Under the pieces are notes generated by a model. That model was given only the letters and a program-made list of their open reading frames with translations, ran no database searches and was not told where the DNA came from. Below, piece after piece: positions 26,125 to 34,501 of a stretch of DNA of 64,000 nt. The DNA comes from Sideroxydans sp. GTDB lineage: Bacteria; Pseudomonadota; Gammaproteobacteria; Burkholderiales; Gallionellaceae. The stretch is from positions 62,001 to 126,000 of the forward strand of contig WGNQ01000011.1 of assembly GCA_016124455.1 (NCBI GenBank). Direction: 5' to 3'. A program made the position numbers and the translations under genes. Numbering within the stretch: position 1 is the first letter of the stretch; the number at the start of each line of letters is the position of its first letter.

Positions 26125-28302
26125 TCAGAAGCTTACCGTCACCCCGGCATTGATCGAACGCCCCATGCCGGCAACGCCGGTGCCATACAGCACGCCCGTG
26201 CCCATGGTAGCGCCCTGCCCGACATAGGCACCGCCCAGCGGGTCGAGGTAAAACTTGTTGAGCAGGTTCTCAATGCCGAGATCGACCCGCACCTGCTTCC
26301 ATTCATAACTGCTGTGCAGGTCGAGCAGGCCGTAACCGCCGGTCCGCAGCTCCTTGCGCACGGCCTGGACCCGGCTCTTGGCGCTGACCAGCCTGGCCTG
26401 CAGGGTGTTGGTCCAGTTACCCAGACGCTGCTCGACAGCCAGCTTAGTATTCAACGGCATGATGTTGTACAGGTTGTCGCCGGTGGTCAGGTTTTTGCCA
26501 TCGACGTAGCTCAATATTCCGGTCGCGGTAAAACTGCCGTACGCACTGCCTTTCACCAGCAAGAGCTTGCCTGAAACATCCGCGCCATAGAGACGTGCCG
26601 TCTGGTTGGTCAGCGTAAGGTTGAGGAAGCCATCGGTACGCGCCGGACAGGTGATGCCTGCCGACGTACAGGTAGCCGCATCGATATAGTTCTGCACGCG
26701 GGTGTAGTAAGGCGCGATCTTCAGTTCCCATGCCTCCTGCCCCGCATCATGCCAGTCGGCCGATGCGCTCAGGGTATGCGCAACCTCGGGCTTCAGGTTC
26801 GGGTTGCCGACATAGCCGTTGCCGTCGCCGTACCAGTTGTTCATGTTCATGACCATGGTATTGCTGTTGGACCAGGCAAAACGTTCATACAGGTTGGGCG
26901 AGCGCGTCTTCATGGCATAGCCGGCCTCGAACGTCTGCTGCCCGTCCGGGGTATAGCGTGCCAGCGCGCTCAGGTCGATGTTGTTGTCGGTACGCTGGCG
27001 GTTCAGCGCGTTGAACGCCGTCGCGGCCGCGTTGTAAGCCGCACCGTATCCCTGCACGGCACCGGCATTCATCTTGACGGTGCCGCTGCGCAGCCCCAGT
27101 TGCGAAACCCATTGCGGGTTCCAGTGCGCTTCCCACTCGGCGAAAACATCCAAGCGGTCGCGCTGCCCGTTGTTGATGTTCTGGAAGGTGTTCGGCGACA
27201 TCATCATCGAATTGGCCACCGGGCTCCACCAGTCGTTCAGCCGGTAGCGCTGGTATTCGCTGCCCAGGCGCAGCGTATCGCGCTCGGAAAGGATCACGTC
27301 CCCCTGCACCTGCGCCCCGGTATTCTTGCCGTCGGTGTACATCGGCATCCCCGCCACGTTGAACAGGGCGCCATACCAGTACTGCTTGTCGCCGAGGAAA
27401 TTCATGCTGTGCTGCGTGTGCTCGTTCCAGGCGCGCGCTTTCAGCAAACCCCACCGGTACATCCCCTGGTAGCGCAGGTTGACCTGCTGGCTGTCGTTGC
27501 CGGTCATGTCCATGCGCTGGTTCGGGAAACCCTGGTAGGGAATGTTCTGCAACCCCAGCTTGAGTTCCAGCAGGTGATTGTCGTGACGCAGCGCAAACGC
27601 CAGCTGATGGTTGTCGGACCGGTAGCTGGAGGAACCGACCTCGTCGCCGGCCACCACCGCGCCGGTCAGCGAACCCGTGATCACGGCAGGCGCCTTGAAG
27701 GCATGTGCCGCCTTGTAGTTCTGCGCGCGCACCGTAGAGCCGCTGTAACGCATGGACAGCGTATCGCTGGCGATGGTTGCCGAAACATTGGCGCCCTGCG
27801 CCGCATTGTTGCTGTGATAAAAAGTCCCGGCCTGGCCCTTGAGCAGGCTGCCGCCGGCAGCGGCAAATTCCGGCGCAGCGGAATCCACGACGATCGTGCC
27901 GGCAATGCTGTCGCCGCCCATGCTGACCGGCGTAATCCCGGCCATCACTTCGACGCTGGCGACGTTGGAAGGATCGATATAGGAAAGCGGCGGGTTCATG
28001 TGGTTGGCGCAGGCCGACACCAGGTCCATGCCGTCCACCTTCACGCGCACACGGTCGTCGGCCATGCCGTGCACCACCGGCAAACTGGATACGCCTCCCG
28101 CACGATACAGGCTCACGCCGGGCTGGTCTGCCAGCAACGTGGCGGTATCGCTGCGCCCGACGCGGGCGGCAGCCAGCGGATCGGCCTGTTTCAGCGGCGC
28201 GCCGGTAATCACGATTTCAGTAAATTGGGCCTCGTCGGCATGTGCCACGCTGGACAGTGCCAGCGCCACGGCCAGCGCCGTACCGGTTTTTGCGAACTGC
28301 AT
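26125..28302 (-). CDS. OprC/NosA-like TonB-dependent copper receptor
   Basis: A 725 aa outer-membrane receptor: signal peptide (VALALSSVAHA), plug domain (ADQPGVSLYRAGGVSSLPVVHGMADDRVRVKVDGM) and a 22-strand barrel ending in GVTVSF. The copper-binding elements known from Pseudomonas OprC are present: CxxxM as Cys98-Ala-Asn-His-Met102 in the plug and HxM as His298-Ser-Met300 in the barrel. The following gene is a PCu(A)C chaperone. I infer import of copper across the outer membrane. The start follows AGGAGG. Confidence 0.87.
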   Translation of the reverse strand: MQFAKTGTALAVALALSSVAHADEAQFTEIVITGAPLKQADPLAAARVGRSDTATLLADQPGVSLYRAGGVSSLPVVHGMADDRVRVKVDGMDLVSACANHMNPPLSYIDPSNVASVEVMAGITPVSMGGDSIAGTIVVDSAAPEFAAAGGSLLKGQAGTFYHSNNAAQGANVSATIASDTLSMRYSGSTVRAQNYKAAHAFKAPAVITGSLTGAVVAGDEVGSSSYRSDNHQLAFALRHDNHLLELKLGLQNIPYQGFPNQRMDMTGNDSQQVNLRYQGMYRWGLLKARAWNEHTQHSMNFLGDKQYWYGALFNVAGMPMYTDGKNTGAQVQGDVILSERDTLRLGSEYQRYRLNDWWSPVANSMMMSPNTFQNINNGQRDRLDVFAEWEAHWNPQWVSQLGLRSGTVKMNAGAVQGYGAAYNAAATAFNALNRQRTDNNIDLSALARYTPDGQQTFEAGYAMKTRSPNLYERFAWSNSNTMVMNMNNWYGDGNGYVGNPNLKPEVAHTLSASADWHDAGQEAWELKIAPYYTRVQNYIDAATCTSAGITCPARTDGFLNLTLTNQTARLYGADVSGKLLLVKGSAYGSFTATGILSYVDGKNLTTGDNLYNIMPLNTKLAVEQRLGNWTNTLQARLVSAKSRVQAVRKELRTGGYGLLDLHSSYEWKQVRVDLGIENLLNKFYLDPLGGAYVGQGATMGTGVLYGTGVAGMGRSINAGVTVSF

Positions 28303-28325
28303 GCTTCCTCCTGATCATTCGATTT

Positions 28326-28488
28326 GTTGGTGCCGGGCGGGGGCGGTGCAACGTGAACAACTTTTTGCGGAAGGGGTGTTGTCCGATGGGCACGGTTGCG
28401 CCCGGCACGGCGGAATGTACGAGGCAATCGCCGATGCGGGAATGCGGCATATCGCCGCACCCGAGCCAGATACGCGCCGCTGCTGGCT
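28326..28488 (+). ncRNA. Structured leader with weak cobalamin-riboswitch resemblance
   Basis: The 250-base gap between the copper receptor (minus) and RegB (plus) is rich in dyads: GTGCCGGGCG / CGCCCGGCAC (28330-28339, 28399-28408) with nested pairing inside, TGCGGC / GCCGCA (28443-28448, 28454-28459) and GCCAG / CTGGC. On the plus strand some pieces recall the cobalamin riboswitch: TTGGTGCC at 28327, GCGGGAATGCGGC at 28436 and AGCCAGATACGCGCC at 28464 (compare the B12 box). The central CCCCGCAACTGT block is not evident, so this is only a candidate. It would lead into regB. Confidence 0.3.
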
Positions 28489-28552
28489 TTGCGCCGGCTG
28501 CGGCAATACGTCGCACCCCCGGTTTGCGGCTGCGGCAGTTAGAATAGCGGCC

Positions 28553-29857
28553 ATGACCTCTTCACTCTTCGCCAGCCAGACCGGCCACCACCACCTGCGC
28601 CGCCTGATCGCGCTGCGCGGCATCGCCGTGGCCGCACAATGCATCGCGCTGCTGCTGGCCTATTTCCTGCTCGAGATGCAACTGCCGTGGCAGCCGCTGA
28701 TCGCCGTCGTGCTGCTGCTGGCCGCGCTCAACCTGCTGAGCTGGTGGCGGCTGGGAGCCGACTACCCGGTGACCAACGCCGAACTGTTCGCGCAACTGTG
28801 CGCCGACGTGCTGGCGCTGGGCATGCTGCTGTACTACAGCGGCGGCTCCACCAACCCGTTCATCTCGCTGTTCCTGCTGCCGCTGGTCATTGCCGCCGCC
28901 ACCCTGCCGCGCCGCTATACCTGGGGCATGGCGGCACTGACCACACTCAGCTACAGCCTGCTGATGAAATATTACGTGCCGTTGCCGCTGCCGCACGCGA
29001 TGTCGGGCATCAACCACGGCATGAGCAGCATGGAAGGCATGGACATGCGCAACATGCCGCAAGGCGGCATTTTCAACCTGCATATCTTCGGCATGTGGCT
29101 GGGTTTCGTGCTGAGCGCGGCGATCATCGCCTTCTTCGTGGTCAGGATGGCGCAGGCGGTGCGCGAACGCGACGAATCGCTGGCGCGCGCGCGCGAGGAA
29201 ACCTTGCGCAACGAGCGCATCGTGGCGCTTGGTACGCTCGCGGCGAGCGCCGCGCACGAACTCGGCACGCCGCTGTCGACCATGTCGGTGGTGATCGGCG
29301 AACTGCAGCACGAAGCCAACCTGAACAGCGAATGGCAGGACAGCCTCGAACTGCTCGACGGCCAGGTACGCAATTGCCGCCGCATCCTCGACAAGATGCT
29401 GGACGACAGCCAGACTGCCGCCGGCCAGCCGCTGGACGAATTTCTCGCCGCAACGCTGGAGGAATGGCGCTTGCTGCGCCCGGCCACCGAATGTGCGTAT
29501 CGTGCCGAGGCCTGCCACACGGCCACGCTGCAGAACTTCGACCCGGCGCTACGGCCCGCCCTGCTCAACCTGCTCAACAATGCCGCCGACGCCTCGCCGC
29601 AACGCATCGAGGTTGAAGCGCACTGCAGCACGGACGAACTCAGGCTGACCATCAGCGACCAAGGCCCGGGACTGACGGCGGAAGCCGCCACCCGTGCCGG
29701 TTCCGCCTTCTTCACCACCAAGGAAGAAGGCCGCGGCCTCGGCCTGTTTCTTGCCAATGCCACGCTGGAACGGCTCGGCGGGAAAGTGAGCCTGTACAAC
29801 CGCGAAGGCGGCGGCGCCACTACCGAAGTCATCCTGCCGCTGAGGGCCGCATCATGA
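28553..29857 (+). CDS. regB: Redox sensor histidine kinase RegB/PrrB type
   Basis: A 434 aa membrane kinase with about six N-terminal helices and a cytoplasmic transmitter. The quinone-binding RegB signature GGSTNPF follows the third helix. An insertion with HAMSGINHGMSSMEGMDMRNMP before the last helices is unusually rich in His and Met and might bind copper. The H-box is AAHELGTPLST, a Cys lies in QVRNCRRIL where RegB has its redox Cys, and the ATP-binding part has NLLNNAADAS, DQGPGL and GRGLGLFLA. RegB/RegA systems govern redox-dependent gene expression. Its stop overlaps regA (ATGA). Confidence 0.9.
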   Translation: MTSSLFASQTGHHHLRRLIALRGIAVAAQCIALLLAYFLLEMQLPWQPLIAVVLLLAALNLLSWWRLGADYPVTNAELFAQLCADVLALGMLLYYSGGSTNPFISLFLLPLVIAAATLPRRYTWGMAALTTLSYSLLMKYYVPLPLPHAMSGINHGMSSMEGMDMRNMPQGGIFNLHIFGMWLGFVLSAAIIAFFVVRMAQAVRERDESLARAREETLRNERIVALGTLAASAAHELGTPLSTMSVVIGELQHEANLNSEWQDSLELLDGQVRNCRRILDKMLDDSQTAAGQPLDEFLAATLEEWRLLRPATECAYRAEACHTATLQNFDPALRPALLNLLNNAADASPQRIEVEAHCSTDELRLTISDQGPGLTAEAATRAGSAFFTTKEEGRGLGLFLANATLERLGGKVSLYNREGGGATTEVILPLRAAS

Positions 29858-30399
29858 ACCAGCCCGCCAACGAACAGCCTTCGCTGCTGCTGGTGGACGA
29901 CGACACCACCTTCTGCAGCGTGCTGAGCCGCGCACTGCAGAAACGCGGTTTTGCGGTCAGCGTGGCATACAGCGTGGAAGACGCCACGCCGCTGGCGCAG
30001 GACAGCCCGCCGGAATACGCGGTCATCGACCTGAAAATGGGCGGCGCTTCCGGCCTGGTGCTGATCCGCACGCTGCACGAACTCGACCCGGCCACGCGCA
30101 TCGTGGTGCTCACCGGTTACGCCAGCATCGCCACCGCGGTGGAGGCGATCAAGCTCGGTGCGACGCAATACCTCGCCAAGCCTGCCAATGCCGACGAAAT
30201 CGTGGCCGCCTTCGGCCACCTGCCTTCCGACGCCCTGCCGCTCAACGTGCAGCCGCCTTCGGTGGAACGGCTGGAATGGGAACACATCCAGCGCGTGCTC
30301 AATGAAAATCAGGGCAACATCTCGGCCACCGCGCGCGCCCTCAACATGCACCGCCGCACCCTGCAGCGCAAACTCGGCAAACGCCCGGTAAGCGACTGA
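29854..30399 (+). CDS. regA: Response regulator RegA/PrrA type
   Basis: A 181 aa regulator. The receiver (residues ~9-120) has VDDDTTF, the phospho-acceptor in VIDLKMGG and LAKPANA; the C-terminal Fis-type helix-turn-helix reads HIQRVLNENQGNISATARALNMHRRTLQRKLGKRPV, nearly the invariant RegA/PrrA/ActR DNA-binding helix. It overlaps regB, its cognate kinase. Confidence 0.94.
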   Translation: MNQPANEQPSLLLVDDDTTFCSVLSRALQKRGFAVSVAYSVEDATPLAQDSPPEYAVIDLKMGGASGLVLIRTLHELDPATRIVVLTGYASIATAVEAIKLGATQYLAKPANADEIVAAFGHLPSDALPLNVQPPSVERLEWEHIQRVLNENQGNISATARALNMHRRTLQRKLGKRPVSD

Positions 30400-30478
30400 A
30401 CCGTCAGGAACGGCCGCAGGGCGATAGCCGTGCGCCCCGTGCAGGGCTATAATTGCCCCCTCCATCGACGGTTCTGCC

Positions 30479-31609
30479 ATGAAGTTCGTACTGACATTCC
30501 TGCTTTCGCTGCTGCTGCCCAACCTTGCCCTGGCCCAGGATGCGCCGGCGCCGGAACTCGCGGCCAAGGCCTACCTGCTGTACGACTACACCAGCGGACA
30601 GTTCCTGCTCGAACAGAACGGCAACGAACGCATGGAGCCGGCCTCGCTGACCAAGCTGATGACCGCATACCTGGTGTTCCACGCAATCCGCGAGCACAAG
30701 TTCTCGCTGACCCAGACCATCCATCCTTCTGCCGATGCGGTACATTCGGAGAGCGACGAATCGCGCATGTTCCTGCAGCACGACAAGCCGGTCAGCGTGG
30801 ACGAAATGCTGCACGGCCTGATCATCGATTCCGGCAACGATGCGGCGCGCGAACTGGGGCTGCTGGTCAGCGGCAGCGAGGCGGCGTTTGCCGACCAGAT
30901 GAACCAGGAAGCGCAGCGCCTCGGCATGCACGACACCCATTTCGTCAATCCCACCGGCCTGCCCGATCCGCAGCACTACACTACCGCGCACGACCTGGCG
31001 CTGCTCGCTGCCGCCATCACGCGCGACTTCCCCGAGTTCTACCCGATCTACGGCCAGCGCGAATACCAGTACAACGGCATCAAGCAGTACAACCGCAACC
31101 GCCTGCTGTGGGACGACCCTTACGTCGACGGCATGAAAACCGGCCATACCGAAAGCGCCGGTTTCTGCCTGGTAACCTCGGCCAAGCGCGACAACCGGCG
31201 GCTGATCGCGGTAGTGCTGGGTACTGCCACCAACAGCCTGCGCGCGAGCGAAAGCCAGAAACTGCTGAACTATGGCTTCCAGAATTTCGAGGCGGTGCGG
31301 CTGTACCAGAAAGACCAGCCGGTCACCGCCATCCGGCTGTGGAAAGGCACCGAAAACCGGCTGCAGGTCGGTTTCCGCCGCGACCTGTTCCTGACCATTC
31401 CCAAAGGAATGATGGCGCAGCTCAAGGCAACCATGGAAACCCGCCAGCCGCTGACCGCGCCGATCACCAGCGGCCAGAAAATCGGCCTGCTGAAAGTCAC
31501 GCTGGACGGCAAACCCTATGGCGAGTTCCCGCTGGTGGCACTGGAGAATGTGCAGCTGGCCAACGTATTCTCACGCGGACTGGACAGCATCCGCCTGCTG
31601 TTCCAATAG
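30479..31609 (+). CDS. D-alanyl-D-alanine carboxypeptidase (PBP5/6 type)
   Basis: A 376 aa penicillin-binding protein that trims the terminal D-Ala of peptidoglycan pentapeptides. Signal peptide LLSLLLPNLALA; active-site motifs SLTK (in EPASLTKLMTAYL), SGN (in IDSGNDAARELG) and KTG (in DGMKTGHTESAGF). The C-terminal ~100 residues form the PBP5 beta domain and may end in an amphipathic membrane helix (LANVFSRGLDSIRLLFQ). First gene of the run dacC-type, dat, ybeD, lipB, lipA, a common betaproteobacterial order. Confidence 0.93.
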   Translation: MKFVLTFLLSLLLPNLALAQDAPAPELAAKAYLLYDYTSGQFLLEQNGNERMEPASLTKLMTAYLVFHAIREHKFSLTQTIHPSADAVHSESDESRMFLQHDKPVSVDEMLHGLIIDSGNDAARELGLLVSGSEAAFADQMNQEAQRLGMHDTHFVNPTGLPDPQHYTTAHDLALLAAAITRDFPEFYPIYGQREYQYNGIKQYNRNRLLWDDPYVDGMKTGHTESAGFCLVTSAKRDNRRLIAVVLGTATNSLRASESQKLLNYGFQNFEAVRLYQKDQPVTAIRLWKGTENRLQVGFRRDLFLTIPKGMMAQLKATMETRQPLTAPITSGQKIGLLKVTLDGKPYGEFPLVALENVQLANVFSRGLDSIRLLFQ

Positions 31610-31622
31610 CGAGGAAGACTCC

Positions 31623-32477
31623 ATGACGATATACCTGAACGGGCAGTTCATGCCGATCGAACAGGCGCAGGTGCCGGTACTGGACCGCGGCTTCATCTTC
31701 GGCGACGGCGTATACGAAGTCATCCCGGTGTATTCGCGCCGCCCCTTCCGCCTGACGGAACATCTTGCACGGCTGCAGCACAGCCTGGACGGCATCCGCC
31801 TGCCCAACCCACACAGCGACGAAGAATGGGCGCAACTGATCGGCGAACTGGTCGAGCGCAACGACGGCGAAGACCAGTATCTCTACCTGCACATTACGCG
31901 CGGCGTAGCCCGGCGCGACCATGCCTTCCCCAACCCGCCGGTAAAACCGACGGTCTTCATGATGAGCAGCATACTGACCACGCCGCCGGCATCTCTGCTG
32001 CAGGATGGAATATGCGCGGTAACCGCGGTGGACAACCGCTGGCTGCGCTGCGACATCAAAGCCATCGCGCTGCTGCCCAATGTGCTGCTGCGGCAGGCAG
32101 CGGTGGATGCAGGCTGTGCCGAAACCGTGCTGATCCGCGACGACAGCTTCATGACCGAAGGCGCGGCCAGCAACATCTTCGTGGTGAAGAACGGCACCCT
32201 GCTCGCCCCGCCCAAGGACAACCTGATGCTGCCCGGCATCACTTACGACGTGATCCTGGAGATCGCGCAGGCCAATGGCATTCCCTGCGAGGTGCGGCGC
32301 GTCGGTGTGGCCGAGGTATTCGCCGCGGACGAATTGCTGCTGACCTCGAGCACCAGGGAAGTGCTGCCGGTTACCACGCTCGACGGCAAGCCGGTCGGCA
32401 GCGGCGCACCCGGCCCGATGTTTGCGCGCATGCATGCGCTGTACCAGCAATTCAAACGCGAGGTGATGCGTAAATGA
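31623..32477 (+). CDS. dat: D-amino acid aminotransferase (PLP fold IV)
   Basis: A 284 aa pyridoxal-phosphate enzyme of fold type IV that interconverts D-alanine and D-glutamate with their keto acids. Seen: LDRGFIFGDGVYEVIPVYSRRPF at the N-terminus, the PLP Lys in CDIKAIALLPNVL, EGAASNIFVVKNG and SSTREVLPVTTLDG. It could also act as a branched-chain aminotransferase-like enzyme, but its position after a D,D-carboxypeptidase gene favours D-amino acids. It starts 13 bases after the upstream stop with GAGGAAG and overlaps ybeD by ATGA. Confidence 0.9.
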   Translation: MTIYLNGQFMPIEQAQVPVLDRGFIFGDGVYEVIPVYSRRPFRLTEHLARLQHSLDGIRLPNPHSDEEWAQLIGELVERNDGEDQYLYLHITRGVARRDHAFPNPPVKPTVFMMSSILTTPPASLLQDGICAVTAVDNRWLRCDIKAIALLPNVLLRQAAVDAGCAETVLIRDDSFMTEGAASNIFVVKNGTLLAPPKDNLMLPGITYDVILEIAQANGIPCEVRRVGVAEVFAADELLLTSSTREVLPVTTLDGKPVGSGAPGPMFARMHALYQQFKREVMRK

Positions 32478-32740
32478 ACACTACATCCAGCCTGATCGAT
32501 TTCCCCTGCGACTTCCCGATCAAGGTATTCGGCCAGTCGCAGCAGGGCTTTGCACAGGCGGTCATGGCAGTCGTGGTGCAGCATGACCCGGCATTCAAGC
32601 CTGCCAGCATCGAAATGAAGAGCAGCAAGAACGCGCGCTATATCAGCCTCACCTGCACCGTACGCGCCACCTCGCAGGACCAGCTCGACGCGATATACCG
32701 GGAACTGTGCGACCACCCGATGGTGGTGATGGTGCTCTGA
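32474..32740 (+). CDS. ybeD: YbeD/DUF493 family protein
   Basis: An 88 aa protein of the DUF493 (YbeD) family, an ACT-like fold often found between dacA and lipB. Seen: LIDFPCDFPIKVFGQSQQGFAQAV and the end HPMVVMVL. Its role is not established, although the linkage to lipoate genes is strong across proteobacteria. It overlaps dat by 4 bases. Confidence 0.92.
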   Translation: MNTTSSLIDFPCDFPIKVFGQSQQGFAQAVMAVVVQHDPAFKPASIEMKSSKNARYISLTCTVRATSQDQLDAIYRELCDHPMVVMVL

Positions 32741-32868
32741 CTCCATTTCATCGATGAGACTGCGTTGACTTCCTCGCTCCCTCCTAGTCGTGCCTCTTGC
32801 ACTGCCTGCGTCATTCGCTCGTCGCCGCCTTGTCTCACCTTCGAAATGCAGCCGGAGAGTTTTCAGCA
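32741..32868. other. Gap between ybeD and lipB with an unexplained sequence
   Basis: This 128-base stretch interrupts an otherwise tight operon. It lacks a clear promoter, terminator or ORF with a ribosome-binding site. Its wording (CTTCCTCGCTCCCTCCTAGT..CGTCATTCGCTCGTCGCCG) is unlike the genes around it and might be a dispersed repeat; a single window cannot show that. Confidence 0.3.
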
Positions 32869-33504
32869 ATGACGCCGCTGGTCAAGAATCTGGGCCTGGT
32901 CGACTACCAGCCCACCTGGGATGCGATGAAGCAGTTCACTGCGGCGCGCAACGCCGAAACGCGCGACGAAGTCTGGCTGCTGCAGCATCCTCCGGTATAT
33001 ACCCAGGGACAGGCCGGCAAACCCGAGCACCTGCTGAACCCGGCCGGCATCCCGGTGGTGAAGATCGACCGCGGCGGCCAGATCACCTACCATGGCCCCG
33101 GCCAGATCGTCATCTACCTGCTGCTCGACCTGCGCCGCTGGGGACTCAACGTACGCCAGCTGGTCAGGCTGATGGAGCAGGCCGTGATCGACCTGCTCGC
33201 CGCACACGGCGTAACGGCGCAGGGGCGCGAGGATGCGCCGGGGGTTTACGTGGGAGATGCTAAAATTGCCGCACTCGGGCTGAAAATACGCAACGGCTGC
33301 TGCTATCACGGGCTGTCGTTCAACGTGGACATGGATATGGCACCGTTCGCCAACATCAACCCCTGCGGCTACGCCGGATTGCGCGTGACCCAGGCGCGCG
33401 ATGTCGGCATCGCCGCACCGGTGCAGCAACTCGAACAGCAACTTGCGCACAATTTGCTCGCACTATTGCAACAAGGAAAGAAACCGCATGAGCAACACCA
33501 CTAA
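32869..33504 (+). CDS. lipB: Octanoyl-ACP:protein octanoyltransferase
   Basis: Transfers octanoate from acyl carrier protein to lipoyl domains, 211 aa. Seen: [23 protein letters not shown], the catalytic Lys in [13 protein letters not shown] and the catalytic Cys in [15 protein letters not shown] at 32869 was chosen from the family N-terminus ([16 protein letters not shown]); the longer frame to 32797 is not supported. Overlaps the start of lipA. Confidence 0.95.
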   Translation: MTPLVKNLGLVDYQPTWDAMKQFTAARNAETRDEVWLLQHPPVYTQGQAGKPEHLLNPAGIPVVKIDRGGQITYHGPGQIVIYLLLDLRRWGLNVRQLVRLMEQAVIDLLAAHGVTAQGREDAPGVYVGDAKIAALGLKIRNGCCYHGLSFNVDMDMAPFANINPCGYAGLRVTQARDVGIAAPVQQLEQQLAHNLLALLQQGKKPHEQHH

Positions 33505-34432
33505 ACAGACCGGCGCCGCCAAAACCGCGCGCAACCCGATCAAGATCGTTCCGCTGCAGCAGCGCCTGCGCAAGCCGGAATGGATACGCGTGAAATCCGG
33601 CAGCGGCACCGGCTACCACGAGGTCAAGCGCCTGCTGCGCGAGCACCAGCTGCATACGGTATGCGAGGAAGCCTCCTGCCCCAATATCGGCGAGTGCTTC
33701 AGCAAGGGCACCGCGACCTTCATGATCCTCGGCGACGTGTGCACGCGGCGCTGCCCGTTCTGCGACGTCGCGCACGGCAAGCCGTTACCGCCGGACGCGA
33801 ACGAACCGCAACACCTCGCGCAATCAATCGCGCTGCTCAAACTCAAGTACGTGGTGATCACCAGCGTCGACCGTGACGACCTGCGCGACGGCGGTGCCCA
33901 GCATTTCGTCGATTGCCTTGCCGCGATCCGCGCTTCCTCTCCCGCTACCCGGCTGGAAACGCTGGTGCCGGATTTCCGCGGACGCCTCGATGTCGCGCTC
34001 GATGTCATGGCGGCCAGCCTGCCCGACGTGCTCAACCATAACCTGGAAACCGTGCCGCGCCTGTACCAGCTCGCGCGCCCCGGCGCCGACTACGCGCACT
34101 CGCTCAAGCTGCTCAAGGATTTCAAGGCACGCTTCCCGCATGTCATGACCAAATCCGGCCTGATGCTGGGGCTGGGCGAAACCGACGAGGAAGTGCTGCA
34201 GGTGATGCGTGACCTGCGCGCACACAACGTGGAAATGCTCACCCTCGGCCAGTACCTGCAGCCTTCCGACGGCCACCTGCCGGTGCTGCGCTACGTCGAG
34301 CCGGCGACCTTCAAGATGTTCGAGGAGGCCGCAAAGGAAATGGGCTTCTCGCACGCCGCGTGCGGGCCGATGGTGCGTTCCAGCTATTTTGCGGACGTGC
34401 AGGCGGAACAGGCTGGAGTGGCGGTCGCGTGA
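33488..34432 (+). CDS. lipA: Lipoyl synthase
   Basis: Radical-SAM enzyme that inserts two sulfurs into octanoyl groups. The 314 aa protein has the auxiliary cluster motif C-x4-C-x5-C ([12 protein letters not shown]), the radical-SAM CxxxCxxC (CTRRCPFC), [13 protein letters not shown] and the C-terminal [10 protein letters not shown] with the RSSY ligand Ser. It overlaps lipB by 17 bases. Confidence 0.97.
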   Translation: MSNTTKQTGAAKTARNPIKIVPLQQRLRKPEWIRVKSGSGTGYHEVKRLLREHQLHTVCEEASCPNIGECFSKGTATFMILGDVCTRRCPFCDVAHGKPLPPDANEPQHLAQSIALLKLKYVVITSVDRDDLRDGGAQHFVDCLAAIRASSPATRLETLVPDFRGRLDVALDVMAASLPDVLNHNLETVPRLYQLARPGADYAHSLKLLKDFKARFPHVMTKSGLMLGLGETDEEVLQVMRDLRAHNVEMLTLGQYLQPSDGHLPVLRYVEPATFKMFEEAAKEMGFSHAACGPMVRSSYFADVQAEQAGVAVA

Positions 34433-34501
34433 TCAATTAAGGCAACGCAGTCCCTCGTCGGCCTGCCAATTGCAAACCGGGGTGAGGCGTAAGCGGGAAT
34501 A

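Noticed and set aside
26749-28314. 521-codon plus-strand frame opposite the copper receptor gene
   Set aside because: Shadow of the TonB-dependent receptor; no recognisable motifs or ribosome-binding site.
34433-34501. A c-di-GMP riboswitch (GEMM) directly before the PilJ-type GGDEF gene, suggested by GCAAACC..GGCGTAAGCGGG
   Set aside because: The two motif halves are too close together, the second stem and the tetraloop receptor are missing, and the whole gap is only 69 bases.
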